Assembly (NCBI RefSeq): GCF_019977195.1
Contig: NZ_AP024643.1
Span: forward strand, 1,736,001 to 1,800,000
Origin: Arthrobacter sp. StoSoilA2
Lineage (GTDB): Bacteria; Actinomycetota; Actinomycetes; Actinomycetales; Micrococcaceae
Length of the DNA: 64,000 nt
Direction: 5' to 3'
Made by a program: the position numbers and the translations under genes. Shown here piece after piece: positions 23,250-32,760 of this stretch; position 1 is the stretch's first letter; every line of letters begins with the position of its first letter. Below the pieces are notes generated by a model that worked only from the letters and a program-made list of their open reading frames with translations, made no database searches and was not told where the DNA came from.

Positions 23250-24161
23250 ATGTCTGACTCCCGCGCCCACATTCCCGCACTTGGTACCCTGCTGACCGCC
23301 ATGGTCACCCCGTTCACCGAGGATGGCAAGGTCGACTACGACCAAGCCGCGGCGTTGGCGGAGAAGCTGGTCCAGGACGGTTGCGACGGACTCGTGGTCA
23401 CCGGTACCACTGGAGAGACCTCAACCCTTACTGACGAAGAAAACCTCGGCATGTTCCGTGCGGTCAAGGAAGCCGTGGGGGGCAAAGCTGCCATCATTGC
23501 CGGAACCGGCACCAACGACACCGCGCACTCCGTGCATCTGTCCCAGCGCGCGGCCCAGATTGGCATCGACGGCCTTCTGATCGTCACTCCTTACTACAAC
23601 AAGCCCAGCCAGGCCGGCGTTCGCGCCCACTTCGAGACGATTGCGTCCTCTACGGACCTGCCGGTCATGCTCTACGACATCCCCGGCCGCTCGTCCATTG
23701 CCATCGCGCCCGAGACCATGATCGGGCTTGCCAAGCACCCGAACATCGTGGCCGTCAAGGACGCCAAGGCGGACTTCGCCGCAGCCACCCGCGTCATGGC
23801 CGAGACCGATTTGGTCTTTTACTCAGGCGACGACGGCCTCACGCTGCAGTGGATGGCGCTGGGGGCAGCAGGCCTCGTGGGCGTGACCACGCACGTGGCC
23901 ACCCGCCGATTCCGCGAACTCATTGACGCTGTCAATGCCAATGACCTTGCCACGGCGCGGGCCATCAACTTTGAACTGGAACCCGTGGTGCGCGCAACCA
24001 TGACGCGGGTCCAAGGCGCTGTAGCCGCCAAGCAGATTCTCAAGTGGCAGGGAGTCCTGCCCAACTCGGTTGTCCGTTTGCCCCTCGTGGAGCCGGACGA
24101 GGCCGAGATCAAAACCATCCGCGGGGATTTGGCGGAAGCCGGAATGGACTTCAACGTCTAG
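23250..24161 (+). CDS. dapA: 4-hydroxy-tetrahydrodipicolinate synthase
   Basis: Aldolase condensing pyruvate and aspartate semialdehyde, first committed step to lysine. 303 residues, class I TIM barrel. Motifs: TAMVTPF, VTGTTGE, YYNKPSQAG with the catalytic Tyr, YDIPGRS, and the Schiff-base Lys in IVAVKDAKAD. It is followed after 27 nt by rnj, a conserved actinobacterial pairing. Confidence 0.97.
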   Translation: MSDSRAHIPALGTLLTAMVTPFTEDGKVDYDQAAALAEKLVQDGCDGLVVTGTTGETSTLTDEENLGMFRAVKEAVGGKAAIIAGTGTNDTAHSVHLSQRAAQIGIDGLLIVTPYYNKPSQAGVRAHFETIASSTDLPVMLYDIPGRSSIAIAPETMIGLAKHPNIVAVKDAKADFAAATRVMAETDLVFYSGDDGLTLQWMALGAAGLVGVTTHVATRRFRELIDAVNANDLATARAINFELEPVVRATMTRVQGAVAAKQILKWQGVLPNSVVRLPLVEPDEAEIKTIRGDLAEAGMDFNV

Positions 24162-24188
24162 GACGGCACCGCCGGAAAGAAGCACAAT

Positions 24189-25880
24189 ATGACCCAAACA
24201 GCCCTTCCTGGACTGGTTACTCCGCCGAAACTGCCGCAAGGCACACTGCGGATTGTTCCGCTAGGTGGACTGGGGGAGATAGGCCGCAACATGGCGGTCT
24301 TCGAAATCGACGGCAAGTTGCTGATCGTTGACTGCGGCGTACTTTTTCCCGAGGAAACGCAGCCCGGCGTTGATTTGATCCTTCCCGACTTCTCTTACAT
24401 CGAGGACCGGCTGCAGGATGTTGTTGGGGTGGTGCTCACGCATGGCCACGAAGACCACATCGGTGCTGTTCCGTATCTGCTGCGCCTCAAAGCTGACATC
24501 CCGTTGATCGGCTCCCAGTTGACGCTGGCCTTGGTGGAGGCGAAGCTGCAGGAGCATCGGATCAAGCCGTACACGCTGACCGTCAGCGAGGGCCAGGTGG
24601 AGCAGTTCGGCCCGTTCGAATGCGAATTCATCGCAGTGAACCACTCGATTCCCGACGCCTTGGCCGTCTTCATTCGCACCGCGGGCGGCACTGTCCTGCA
24701 TACGGGCGACTTCAAGATGGACCAACTGCCTTTGGACGGCCGCATCACTGACCTCCGCCACTTCGCCCGCCTGGGCGAAGAAGGAGTGGACCTCTTCATG
24801 GCGGACTCCACCAATGCCGACGTTCCCGGGTTCACCACCGCCGAGAAGGAAATCGGCCCCACCCTTGACCGCTTGTTTGGGCAGGCGAAGAAGCGCATCA
24901 TCGTGGCTTCCTTCTCCTCCCACGTTCACCGCGTCCAGCAGGTCCTCGACGCCGCAGCCAAGCACGGCCGCAACGTTGCGTTCGTCGGCCGTTCCATGGT
25001 CCGGAACATGGCTATCGCAGCCAAACTGGGGTACCTTGACGTGCCCAACGGGATCCTGGTGGACATCAAGAACATTGACAATCTCCCCGATGACCGGGTG
25101 GTCCTGATGTCCACCGGTTCCCAGGGCGAGCCCATGGCAGCACTCTCACGCATGGCAAACGGCGACCACCGTGTGGTTGTTGGCCAGGGCGACACCGTGA
25201 TCCTGGCCTCCAGCCTTATTCCAGGCAACGAGAATGCCGTGTTCCGCATCATCAACGGCCTGCTGAAGCTCGGTGCCGATGTCATCCACAAGGGAACGGC
25301 CAAGGTTCACGTTTCCGGGCACGCAGCTGCCGGCGAATTGCTCTACTGCTACAACATCCTTGAGCCCCTCAACGCGATGCCTGTCCACGGTGAAACCCGG
25401 CACCTGATTGCCAACGGAAACATTGCAGAAGAGTCCGGCGTGCCCTCCGAAGGCATCATCCTCAGCGATAACGGCACTGTCATTGACCTGAAGGACCACA
25501 AGGCCAACATCGTTGGCCAGGTAGAGGTCGGCTTCGTCTATGTGGACGGTTCCAGCGTTGGTGAAATCACCGATGCGGATCTGAAGGACCGCCGTATCCT
25601 GGGCGACGAAGGCTTTATCTCCATCATCACGGTCATTAACCGCACCACCGGCAAGATCGTCTCCGGACCGGAGATCCATGCACGCGGGGTGGCGGAGGAC
25701 GACGCCGTCTTCGACGAAATCATCCCCAAGATCAACGCTGCGTTGGAAGAAGCCGTGCTCAACCACGCAGACCACACCAACCACCAGCTGCAGCAGGTTG
25801 TGCGCAGGATCATCGGAACGTGGGTGAACCGGAAGCTTCGTCGCCGTCCCATGATCATTCCTGTGGTCCTGGAAGCGTAG
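24189..25880 (+). CDS. rnj: Ribonuclease J
   Basis: Metallo-beta-lactamase RNase with endo- and 5' exonuclease activity, acting in mRNA decay and rRNA maturation. 563 residues. VLTHGHEDHIGA is the main metal motif; LHTGDFKMD, DSTNAD, SFSSHVHR and VHGETRHL complete the beta-CASP region. The C-terminal domain is about 120 residues. ATG is preceded by GGAAAGAAG. Cotranscribed with dapA and ended by the palindrome at 25901. Confidence 0.96.
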   Translation: MTQTALPGLVTPPKLPQGTLRIVPLGGLGEIGRNMAVFEIDGKLLIVDCGVLFPEETQPGVDLILPDFSYIEDRLQDVVGVVLTHGHEDHIGAVPYLLRLKADIPLIGSQLTLALVEAKLQEHRIKPYTLTVSEGQVEQFGPFECEFIAVNHSIPDALAVFIRTAGGTVLHTGDFKMDQLPLDGRITDLRHFARLGEEGVDLFMADSTNADVPGFTTAEKEIGPTLDRLFGQAKKRIIVASFSSHVHRVQQVLDAAAKHGRNVAFVGRSMVRNMAIAAKLGYLDVPNGILVDIKNIDNLPDDRVVLMSTGSQGEPMAALSRMANGDHRVVVGQGDTVILASSLIPGNENAVFRIINGLLKLGADVIHKGTAKVHVSGHAAAGELLYCYNILEPLNAMPVHGETRHLIANGNIAEESGVPSEGIILSDNGTVIDLKDHKANIVGQVEVGFVYVDGSSVGEITDADLKDRRILGDEGFISIITVINRTTGKIVSGPEIHARGVAEDDAVFDEIIPKINAALEEAVLNHADHTNHQLQQVVRRIIGTWVNRKLRRRPMIIPVVLEA

Positions 25881-25900
25881 TCCACCGGCAACATGCATCC

Positions 25901-25936
25901 AAGGGGGCCTGAAATCCGCGGATTTCAGGCCCCCTT
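25901..25936 (+). terminator. Perfect-palindrome terminator after rnj
   Basis: A perfect 36-nt palindrome (left arm AAGGGGGCCTGAAATCCG) located 20 nt after the rnj stop and 5 nt before the ftsK -10 box. It can act in both directions. Confidence 0.85.
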
Positions 25937-25940
25937 GCGG

Positions 25941-25946
25941 TAGCGT
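25941..25946 (+). promoter_or_regulatory. -10 box of leaderless ftsK
   Basis: TAGCGT, 7 nt, then ATG at 25954. The preceding terminator occupies the position of the -35 region. Confidence 0.58.
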
Positions 25947-25953
25947 GGCAACC

Positions 25954-28818
25954 ATGGCGACCCGTACTTCCTCCACGCCACGAGGCAGCTCCAGCAGTAA
26001 ATCCGGCGGCACAGGCCGGGGCGCAGCTGCATCCAAAAGCAGTGCAGCCACGTCCAGGAACGGCCGGGGCAGCAGTGCACGCTCCAAGCAGCCGGCCGCC
26101 GTCGAGCCCCACGCGCCGCTGCCGTTGCGCATGCTCGCAGGCGCCTGGCAGGGTATTGGCCACGTTGTGGGCGCAGGAGTCCGCCGGATCGGGTACGACG
26201 TTAGCGACCTCGATCCCGCCGATCGCCGCGACGGCGCAGCCCTGTTCAACCTGGTGCTGGGAATCGGCATTGCAACGTTCGCCTGGTGGGGTCTGACAGG
26301 ATGGCTGCCTGACGCCGTCTACAGCGTGGTCAACGGCACGTTCGGCTGGATGTCGCTTGTTTTGCCTTTCATGCTTTTCATCTGCTCTTTCCGCCTCTTC
26401 CGCAAACCGCAGGATAGCCGCGGCAACAACCGCGTTGGCATCGGCTTCATGATCATGACTTTTGCCGGCTCCGGCTTGGCCCACATTATTGGTGGCCAGC
26501 CCACCGTGGCTGATGGCTTTGATGGTCTGCGCAGGGCGGGTGGAATGCTGGGCTTCCTTGCAGCGTCTCCGCTGGCTGCCATCCATGCCATTGTCCCGGT
26601 GATCGTCTACAGCCTGTTGGCCTTCGTATCGGTGCTGATCGTCACGGCCACGCCGTTCGGGGCGATCCCCTCCAGGATCCGCTCTGCCTACGAGCACCTC
26701 ATGGGCGTGGACCTCATGGACGCCGAGTCCGGCAAGGATGCCCATGATCGCAGTTACCTCTATGAAAACGGGGCTGTTGCACAGCCCAAGAAGAAGAAAC
26801 GGATGCGTCTCTTCGGCAAGGATGAGGACACCGATGCCGGTTTGGAAGGCTACGTCGGTGACGAGGCCTTTGAGCACGCAATAGTCGACGACGACGAAAC
26901 TCCCCAACCGTCTGCACCCCGGGTTCCGCCGGGCGTACGTCGCCCCACCCAGGCCGAGATAGCGGTGGGTAAGATCAAGGCTGCCCAGGGCCTGGGTGCT
27001 GCTCCCGGCATCGACAACCCCACCGAGGCCATTCCCGTCCTCACCCCGGAGATGACCGCACCCACTGTGGCGCAGGTTCCGGCCAGGCCGGCAACGCCGC
27101 CTCCGCCGCCGACGCCCATTCCCCAGCGAACGGAGCAACTGTCCCTGGCAGGGGACGTCACGTACACCCTGCCGGCTTCAGACTTCCTCACGCCAGGTTC
27201 CATTCCGAAAGAGCGCACCGAGGCCAATGACGCCGTCGTGGCCGCCCTCACGGACACTCTGACGCAGTTCAACGTCGATGCCGCCGTGACCGGCTTCAGT
27301 CGCGGCCCCACAGTGACACGCTATGAAATCGAGCTGTCTCCCGGCACCAAGGTGGAGCGCGTAACGGCGCTCTCCAAGAACATCTCCTACGCGGTGGCAT
27401 CCAGCGACGTACGCATCCTGAGCCCCATTCCCGGTAAGTCCGCGATCGGCATCGAGATTCCCAACACGGACCGCGAAACGGTCTCCCTGGGTGATGTGCT
27501 GCGCAGCCAGAACGCACGCCGGACCGACCACCCCATGGTCATGGGTGTCGGCAAGGACGTCGAGGGTGGTTATGTAGTGGCCAACCTTGCCAAGATGCCC
27601 CACCTCCTGGTGGCCGGTGCTACAGGTGCTGGTAAATCAAGCTTCGTGAACTCCATGATCACCTCGATCCTGATGCGCGCTACGCCTGACGAAGTCCGCA
27701 TGGTCATGGTGGACCCAAAGCGCGTTGAACTGACTGCCTATGAAGGCGTTCCACACCTGATCACACCCATCATCACCAATCCCAAGAAGGCTGCCGAAGC
27801 CCTGCAATGGGTGGTTCGCGAGATGGACGCCCGCTATGACGATCTCGCCAACTACGGTTACAAGCACATCGACGACTTCAACAAGGCGGTCAGGGCAGGA
27901 AAGGTCACTCCGCCGGTTGACTCCAAGCGTGTCATCAAGCCCTACCCGTATTTGCTGGTCATCGTGGACGAGCTCGCGGACCTCATGATGGTGGCGCCTC
28001 GCGACGTCGAAGATTCGATCGTTCGCATCACCCAGCTGGCCCGTGCCGCGGGCATCCACCTGGTGCTGGCTACGCAGCGACCTTCCGTGGACGTTGTTAC
28101 GGGCCTCATCAAAGCCAACGTGCCCTCCCGCATGGCGTTCGCCACCTCGTCCGTTACGGACTCCCGAGTGGTGCTGGACCAGCCGGGCGCCGAAAAACTT
28201 ATTGGCCAGGGTGATGCGCTCTTCTTGCCGATGGGCGCTTCCAAGGCCATGCGTGTGCAGGGTGCCTGGGTGACGGAATCCGAAATCCATAAAGTTGTGG
28301 AACACGTCAAAGGCCAGTTGCAGGCCGTGTACCGCGACGACGTCGCCGCCGAGGCTCCCAAGAAACAGATCGACGACGACATCGGAGACGACCTCGAGGT
28401 GCTGCTCCAGGCCACCGAATTGGTGGTCACCACCCAGTTCGGTTCCACCTCCATGTTGCAGCGCAAGCTTCGTGTCGGTTTTGCCAAGGCCGGACGCCTT
28501 ATGGACCTCCTGGAGTCCCGCGGCGTCGTGGGTCCCTCCGAGGGGTCCAAGGCCCGCGATGTCCTGGTCAAGCCGGATGACCTCGCTGCCGTGCTTGCTG
28601 CCATGAAGGGACAGGAATCCCCGGCTGCGCCTGACGCCCACACTGCGGCCCTGAGCGATAACGCGAACTCCAACATCGCCGTCGGCGGTTATGCCGAGGA
28701 CCTGGTGGCAGCGGATCTGGACAACCGGACCCAGGCTGTTGAATATTTCGACGGCGCCGACGGCTCCGATGACGAGGACGAGGATGGCGAGGACGCCTGG
28801 TCGCTCACCGGACGGTAG
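25954..28818 (+). CDS. ftsK: DNA translocase FtsK
   Basis: Septum-located DNA pump coupling chromosome segregation to division. 954 residues. Basic Ser-rich start, then about four membrane helices (roughly residues 85-240), a Pro-rich linker, and the motor: Walker A in VAGATGAGKSSF, Walker B in LLVIVDELADLMM, and LATQRPSVDVVTG. The C-terminal gamma winged helix (TTQFGSTSMLQRKLRVGFAKAGRLMDLLE) is followed by an acidic tail. The ATG at 25954 fits the leaderless promoter; a GTG at 25945 overlaps the -10 box. Confidence 0.97.
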   Translation: MATRTSSTPRGSSSSKSGGTGRGAAASKSSAATSRNGRGSSARSKQPAAVEPHAPLPLRMLAGAWQGIGHVVGAGVRRIGYDVSDLDPADRRDGAALFNLVLGIGIATFAWWGLTGWLPDAVYSVVNGTFGWMSLVLPFMLFICSFRLFRKPQDSRGNNRVGIGFMIMTFAGSGLAHIIGGQPTVADGFDGLRRAGGMLGFLAASPLAAIHAIVPVIVYSLLAFVSVLIVTATPFGAIPSRIRSAYEHLMGVDLMDAESGKDAHDRSYLYENGAVAQPKKKKRMRLFGKDEDTDAGLEGYVGDEAFEHAIVDDDETPQPSAPRVPPGVRRPTQAEIAVGKIKAAQGLGAAPGIDNPTEAIPVLTPEMTAPTVAQVPARPATPPPPPTPIPQRTEQLSLAGDVTYTLPASDFLTPGSIPKERTEANDAVVAALTDTLTQFNVDAAVTGFSRGPTVTRYEIELSPGTKVERVTALSKNISYAVASSDVRILSPIPGKSAIGIEIPNTDRETVSLGDVLRSQNARRTDHPMVMGVGKDVEGGYVVANLAKMPHLLVAGATGAGKSSFVNSMITSILMRATPDEVRMVMVDPKRVELTAYEGVPHLITPIITNPKKAAEALQWVVREMDARYDDLANYGYKHIDDFNKAVRAGKVTPPVDSKRVIKPYPYLLVIVDELADLMMVAPRDVEDSIVRITQLARAAGIHLVLATQRPSVDVVTGLIKANVPSRMAFATSSVTDSRVVLDQPGAEKLIGQGDALFLPMGASKAMRVQGAWVTESEIHKVVEHVKGQLQAVYRDDVAAEAPKKQIDDDIGDDLEVLLQATELVVTTQFGSTSMLQRKLRVGFAKAGRLMDLLESRGVVGPSEGSKARDVLVKPDDLAAVLAAMKGQESPAAPDAHTAALSDNANSNIAVGGYAEDLVAADLDNRTQAVEYFDGADGSDDEDEDGEDAWSLTGR

Positions 28819-28821
28819 CCT
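28816..28821 (+). promoter_or_regulatory. -10 box of leaderless pgsA
   Basis: TAGCCT overlaps the ftsK stop codon and is followed by 6 nt and the GTG at 28828. Confidence 0.58.
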
Positions 28822-28827
28822 AGAGGG

Positions 28828-29430
28828 GTGACTACAGCCGAAGGTGACAACGCCTCTTCCAGCAGCTCCGACGTCTGGAACCTTCCCAATATCCTCACGA
28901 TGCTCCGCATCGTCCTGGTTCCGTTTTTCGTCTGGTTCCTCGTGGCAGATGACAGCCATCAAGGCATTTGGCGGTGGGCGGCAGTCGTGGCCTTCGCCGT
29001 AGCGATCTATACCGACAAGCTCGACGGCGATATCGCCCGCGCGCGTGGCCTTATCACCAACTTCGGCAAGATCGCGGACCCCATTGCGGACAAACTGCTC
29101 ATCGGTTCAGCGCTGGTGCTCTTGTCCATCCTCGGGGAACTGCCCTGGTGGGTGACTATCCTCATCCTGGTCCGCGAGTGGGGCATCACGGCACTGAGGT
29201 TCTTTGTGATCCGCTACGGCGTCATGCCGGCCTCACGCGGCGGAAAGCTGAAAACAGTCATCCAGACGGTGGCCATCTTCCTGTACATCCTGCCGCTCGA
29301 GGCGATCGCACCGTGGTTGGTCATTGTGGCCTTCTGGGTCATGATGGCCGCCCTTGCCATCACGCTATGGACCGGAGCGGAATACGTCGTCCAGGCGCTC
29401 CGGCTTCGTGCCGCTGGCCGCGGAGCATGA
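28828..29430 (+). CDS. pgsA: CDP-diacylglycerol-glycerol-3-phosphate 3-phosphatidyltransferase
   Basis: Makes phosphatidylglycerol phosphate in the membrane. 200 residues, several helices. The CDP-alcohol phosphotransferase motif DG-x2-AR-x8-G-x3-D-x3-D is complete in LDGDIARARGLITNFGKIADPIADK. GTG start. Followed by cinA with an ATGA overlap, as in many actinobacteria. Confidence 0.94.
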   Translation: MTTAEGDNASSSSSDVWNLPNILTMLRIVLVPFFVWFLVADDSHQGIWRWAAVVAFAVAIYTDKLDGDIARARGLITNFGKIADPIADKLLIGSALVLLSILGELPWWVTILILVREWGITALRFFVIRYGVMPASRGGKLKTVIQTVAIFLYILPLEAIAPWLVIVAFWVMMAALAITLWTGAEYVVQALRLRAAGRGA

Positions 29431-29939
29431 GTCACCCCGGAGACGCTGCCGAAGCGGCAGCGCTGGCGACGGCGGCAGTGGCCCTGTCGCTGGGAAAGAG
29501 CCTGACCGTGGCGACGGCGGAGTCGCTGACAGCCGGAATGGTGGCGGCAAGCCTGGCCAACACTCCCGGTGCGTCCGGAATGTTACAGGGCGGCGTGGTT
29601 GCTTATCAGAACTCCGTGAAGGCCTCCGTCCTCGGTGTTGCAACGGAACTGCTTGATGCCGTTGGTTCAGTGGACGGCGCAGTAGCTGAGGCGATGGCGG
29701 AGGGCGCCAGGCGGGCCTGCATGGCCGACGTCGGAATATCCACCACCGGGGTGGCTGGTCCGGAGCCCCATGACGGCAAACCCGTGGGAACTGTTTTTGT
29801 TGGCGTCGCTACGGGAACCGGCACGGGGTCGTTTGAATTCAGCTTTTCGGGGGACAGGCAGAGTATCAGGCAACAAGCCTGTGAAGCTGCGCTGGCGCGC
29901 CTGCTTGATGCGCTGGAAGGGGTTGGTTACCGTTCGTAA
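29427..29939 (+). CDS. Nicotinamide-nucleotide amidase (CinA C-terminal domain)
   Basis: Deamidates NMN to nicotinate mononucleotide in NAD salvage. 170 residues, only the C-terminal domain of CinA (PncC type). Motifs: TVATAESLTAGMVAASL with the catalytic Ser, GGVVAYQNSVKASVLGV, and TGVAGPEPHDGKPVGTVFV. Overlaps pgsA by 4 nt and precedes clgR. Confidence 0.92.
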   Translation: MSHPGDAAEAAALATAAVALSLGKSLTVATAESLTAGMVAASLANTPGASGMLQGGVVAYQNSVKASVLGVATELLDAVGSVDGAVAEAMAEGARRACMADVGISTTGVAGPEPHDGKPVGTVFVGVATGTGTGSFEFSFSGDRQSIRQQACEAALARLLDALEGVGYRS

Positions 29940-29947
29940 AGTAGCCG

Positions 29948-29973
29948 GGAACAAAAACTCATTGCCAATAGTT
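29948..29973 (+). promoter_or_regulatory. SigH/SigE-type promoter upstream of clgR
   Basis: GGAAC (29948-29952), 18 nt, then GTT (29971-29973), the pattern of actinobacterial stress-ECF promoters. clgR is under SigH in Corynebacterium and SigE in Mycobacterium. The 231-nt region before clgR otherwise holds no gene. Confidence 0.5.
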
Positions 29974-30170
29974 GTGTCATTGTGTCGCTTCGGAACAGCC
30001 GGGGCGCCTAGGATGTAGAAAACCACACCGGTCCGCCAGTCAGCGAACCGGATGAACGAGGGAGCAAGGCGATACAGATGGTAAAGCAGCCCGTATCCGT
30101 AAACGGCGTTGTCCGCTGGAAGGATGTGGGCTTGGCTAAGCAGGCACAGAGCGAACAGAAGGAGCGCAAA

Positions 30171-30512
30171 ATGGTTGTACTACGCCACGAAATCGGTGAT
30201 GTACTGCGCGATGTCCGCCAGCGTCAGGGCCGTACCCTCCGCGAGGTCTCGCACAGCGCCCGTGTCTCACTTGGATACCTGAGTGAGGTTGAACGCGGCC
30301 AAAAGGAGGCTTCTTCCGAGCTCCTGTCCTCTATCTGCACCGCCCTGGACGTTCCGTTGTCCAGCATGCTCCGCGAAGTCAGTGACCGCGTGGCTGTTGC
30401 GGAGGGCGTAGCTGTTCCGGACACCGTTCCGCAGGAATTCTCCCAGCGTTACGGTCGCGATCTTGACCTGACCGACGACTTCCCGCAGGGCATGCTCTCC
30501 GGAGCCCGGTAA
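30171..30512 (+). CDS. clgR: Transcriptional regulator ClgR
   Basis: XRE-type activator of clp protease and stress genes in actinobacteria. 113 residues from the ATG at 30171, supported by AAGGAGCG; the frame is open to an ATG at 30078, which would add 31 residues. The helix-turn-helix (about 15-65) reads RQGRTLREVSHSARVSLGYLSEVERGQKEASSELL in essence. The short C-terminal part ends DDFPQGMLSGAR. Position between cinA and recA is the conserved location. Confidence 0.88.
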   Translation: MVVLRHEIGDVLRDVRQRQGRTLREVSHSARVSLGYLSEVERGQKEASSELLSSICTALDVPLSSMLREVSDRVAVAEGVAVPDTVPQEFSQRYGRDLDLTDDFPQGMLSGAR

Positions 30513-30541
30513 CGGTCACACCCACACATCAGGAATTAGCA

Positions 30542-30576
30542 CGAAAGGTCCCCAGCCTACGGCTGGGGACCTTTCG
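30542..30576 (+). terminator. Terminator after clgR
   Basis: A 16-bp perfect stem (CGAAAGGTCCCCAGCC) with the loop TAC, 30 nt after the clgR stop. It is symmetric enough also to end the convergent marR transcript. Confidence 0.85.
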
Positions 30577-30634
30577 CGTCCGGCGACATTTCGCATGTGC
30601 TGCTGCGCGGCCTAAAGCCGGGTTTGGAGGCGCG

Positions 30635-31183
30635 TTAGTCCTCGGTGGGATTGGTGGTCTCCCCGGACTCGGTCTCCTTCAGGGTGGCGTCCTTGATGAT
30701 ACTTTCACCGTAGACGGCGTTGAGCCGGCCCATGTAGTCGGCCAGGGTTTGGACATCCTCCAGGGGCCACTCACCGAGTCGCTCACGGAACACCTGCCGG
30801 CGGGCGTCCTGGACCTGGTGCATCTTCTCTTCGCCTTTTTCCGTCAGGCGAATGGACTGGGCGCGCCCGTCCTGCGGATCTGCCTCCTTGTAGACCAAGC
30901 CGATGCTTTCCAGAAATGCGATCTGGCGGCTCACTGAGGGCTTGCCCACTCCGATGCACGAGGCAAGGTCCGTCAGGCGGATGGGGCCTTCGCGGCGAAT
31001 GATCGTCAGCAGTCCGTACGCGGCAGGCTCCATGTCGGGATGGACCTGGCGGGACAACTGATGCGAGATGGAACGGGCACGGCGCCAGAGCAAGCTCAGC
31101 TGGTGTTCCACCTGCTGAAGGGCGTCGTCTATGGTTTCGCCTGGCACGGCCTCGGGGGGCGTGCTCTGGAGAGGATTGCTCAT
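30635..31183 (-). CDS. MarR-family transcriptional regulator
   Basis: 182 residues. Winged helix in the middle: AAYGLLTIIRREGPIRLTDLASCIGVGKPSVSRQIAFLESIGLV with the wing DPQDGRAQSIRLTEKG. The start at 31183 is 7 nt after TAGAAT. No linked enzyme or pump gene: it is divergent from a DUF3046 gene and convergent with clgR. Ligand unknown. Confidence 0.88.
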   Translation of the reverse strand: MSNPLQSTPPEAVPGETIDDALQQVEHQLSLLWRRARSISHQLSRQVHPDMEPAAYGLLTIIRREGPIRLTDLASCIGVGKPSVSRQIAFLESIGLVYKEADPQDGRAQSIRLTEKGEEKMHQVQDARRQVFRERLGEWPLEDVQTLADYMGRLNAVYGESIIKDATLKETESGETTNPTED

Positions 31184-31190
31184 GGCAACC

Positions 31191-31196
31191 ATTCTA
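31191..31196 (-). promoter_or_regulatory. -10 box of leaderless marR
   Basis: On the minus strand TAGAAT is followed by GGTTGCC and the ATG at 31183. Confidence 0.6.
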
Positions 31197-31224
31197 GAGT
31201 CCGGCGTCGTGAGAGACTCTATCC

Positions 31225-31449
31225 GTGAGGGCAAGTGACTTTTGGCGATTAATGGACGATGAATTTGGGGCAGGCTATTCCCGCGTCCTGGCCAATTCCC
31301 TGGTGCTGGCCGGGGTGGGAGGGCGGACTGCCGTAGAGGCGCTGGCTGCCGGCTACCAGCCACGGGAAGTCTGGCTGGCTATATGCGAAGTCCAGGATGT
31401 CCCTTTGGAGCGCAGGCTCGGCAGGGATATCAAGCCTGCGGCCAACTGA
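31225..31449 (+). CDS. DUF3046 protein
   Basis: 74 residues from a GTG. The family pattern is clear: FWRLMDDEFGAGYSRVLANSLVLAGVGGRTAVEALAAG and PREVWLAICEVQDVP. These small helical proteins usually stand just upstream of recA in actinobacteria, as here, but their function is not established. The 270-nt gap that follows contains the recA promoter and SOS box. Confidence 0.85.
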   Translation: MRASDFWRLMDDEFGAGYSRVLANSLVLAGVGGRTAVEALAAGYQPREVWLAICEVQDVPLERRLGRDIKPAAN

Positions 31450-31514
31450 AGTCTCCGGCCATGTTTGCCGGGGGACTTCCAGCCCTGTGGTGGTGACACG
31501 CCCGCGCGCGTTGT

Positions 31515-31543
31515 TCGAATATCTGTTCGGATAGGGATATGCT
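31515..31543 (+). promoter_or_regulatory. LexA box and promoter of recA
   Basis: The LexA box TCGAATATCTGTTCGG (31515-31530) ends 7 nt before a TATGCT -10 (31538-31543). LexA bound here would block the promoter. The start of transcription near 31550 leaves a leader of about 170 nt. Confidence 0.78.
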
Positions 31544-31719
31544 CCTGTGAGAGGAAAATTGTTCCTGAAGGACGCATTCCACAGGCAATCCGAGGGTTGG
31601 TTATCCACATAGCCCACATCGGCTTCAAAAAATGTCAGGGAGCCGTAATAGCGTCTGACATGACAGGAAAGCGGCCATTCAGGCCACTCCACAGCGAGAA
31701 AGCATCAGAGGTGTGAACC

Positions 31720-32760
31720 ATGGCGGCAACCCCGGATCGTGAAAAGGCGCTCGAAGCAGCGCTTGCCCAGATCGACAAGCAGTTCGGCAAAGGCTCCATC
31801 ATGCGCTTGGGTGATGACACCCGCGCCCCGATCGAAGTCATTCCTACTGGATCCATCGCACTGGATGTCGCCCTTGGCATTGGCGGCCTGCCCCGTGGCC
31901 GCGTCGTGGAGATCTACGGCCCGGAATCCTCTGGTAAGACCACAGTGGCGCTGCACGCTGTAGCCAACGCGCAACGTAACGGTGGCATCGCGGCCTTCAT
32001 CGACGCCGAGCACGCCCTTGACCCCGATTACGCCGCCAAACTTGGGGTGGACACGGACGCACTGCTCGTGTCGCAGCCGGACACTGGTGAGCAGGCCCTG
32101 GAAATCATGGACATGCTTGTGGGCTCCGGCTCCCTGGACATTATCGTCATTGACTCCGTGGCTGCCTTGGTCCCACGTGCTGAAATCGAGGGCGAGATGG
32201 GCGACTCCCACGTCGGCCTTCAGGCGAGGCTCATGAGCCAGGCCCTGCGAAAGATCACCGGTCGCCTGAGCCAGACCAAGACCACCGCCATCTTCATCAA
32301 CCAGTTGCGTGAGAAGATCGGCGTCTTCTTTGGATCGCCCGAAACCACCACCGGTGGTAAGGCCCTGAAGTTCTACGCCTCAGTGCGCATCGACGTCCGT
32401 CGCATTCAGACGCTGAAGGAAGGTGCCGACTCCGTCGGTAACCGGACCAAGGCCAAGATCGTCAAGAACAAGATGGCCCCGCCCTTCAAGATTGCTGAAT
32501 TCGACATCATCTACGGCCAGGGCATCTCCCGGGAGGGAGGCATCATTGACATGGGCGTAGAGCACGGCATCATCAAGAAGTCCGGCTCGTGGTTCACGTA
32601 CGACGGCGATCAGCTGGGCCAAGGCATGGAGAATTCACGGCGCTTCCTGCGTGATAATCCGGAGCTGGCACAGGAACTTGAGCGTCTCATCAAGGAAAAG
32701 CTTGGCGTGGGTGTCAAGCCGGAGGCAGATTCCCCAAAGCTGAAGGCCGTTGACGGCTAG
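31720..32760 (+). CDS. recA: Recombinase RecA
   Basis: Strand-exchange ATPase and LexA co-protease. 346 residues. Walker A GPESSGKTT, Walker B region LDIIVIDSVAAL, loop L2 around FINQLREKIGVFFGSPETTTGGKALKFYAS. No intein. It overlaps recX by 11 nt. Regulated by the upstream LexA box. Confidence 0.99.
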   Translation: MAATPDREKALEAALAQIDKQFGKGSIMRLGDDTRAPIEVIPTGSIALDVALGIGGLPRGRVVEIYGPESSGKTTVALHAVANAQRNGGIAAFIDAEHALDPDYAAKLGVDTDALLVSQPDTGEQALEIMDMLVGSGSLDIIVIDSVAALVPRAEIEGEMGDSHVGLQARLMSQALRKITGRLSQTKTTAIFINQLREKIGVFFGSPETTTGGKALKFYASVRIDVRRIQTLKEGADSVGNRTKAKIVKNKMAPPFKIAEFDIIYGQGISREGGIIDMGVEHGIIKKSGSWFTYDGDQLGQGMENSRRFLRDNPELAQELERLIKEKLGVGVKPEADSPKLKAVDG

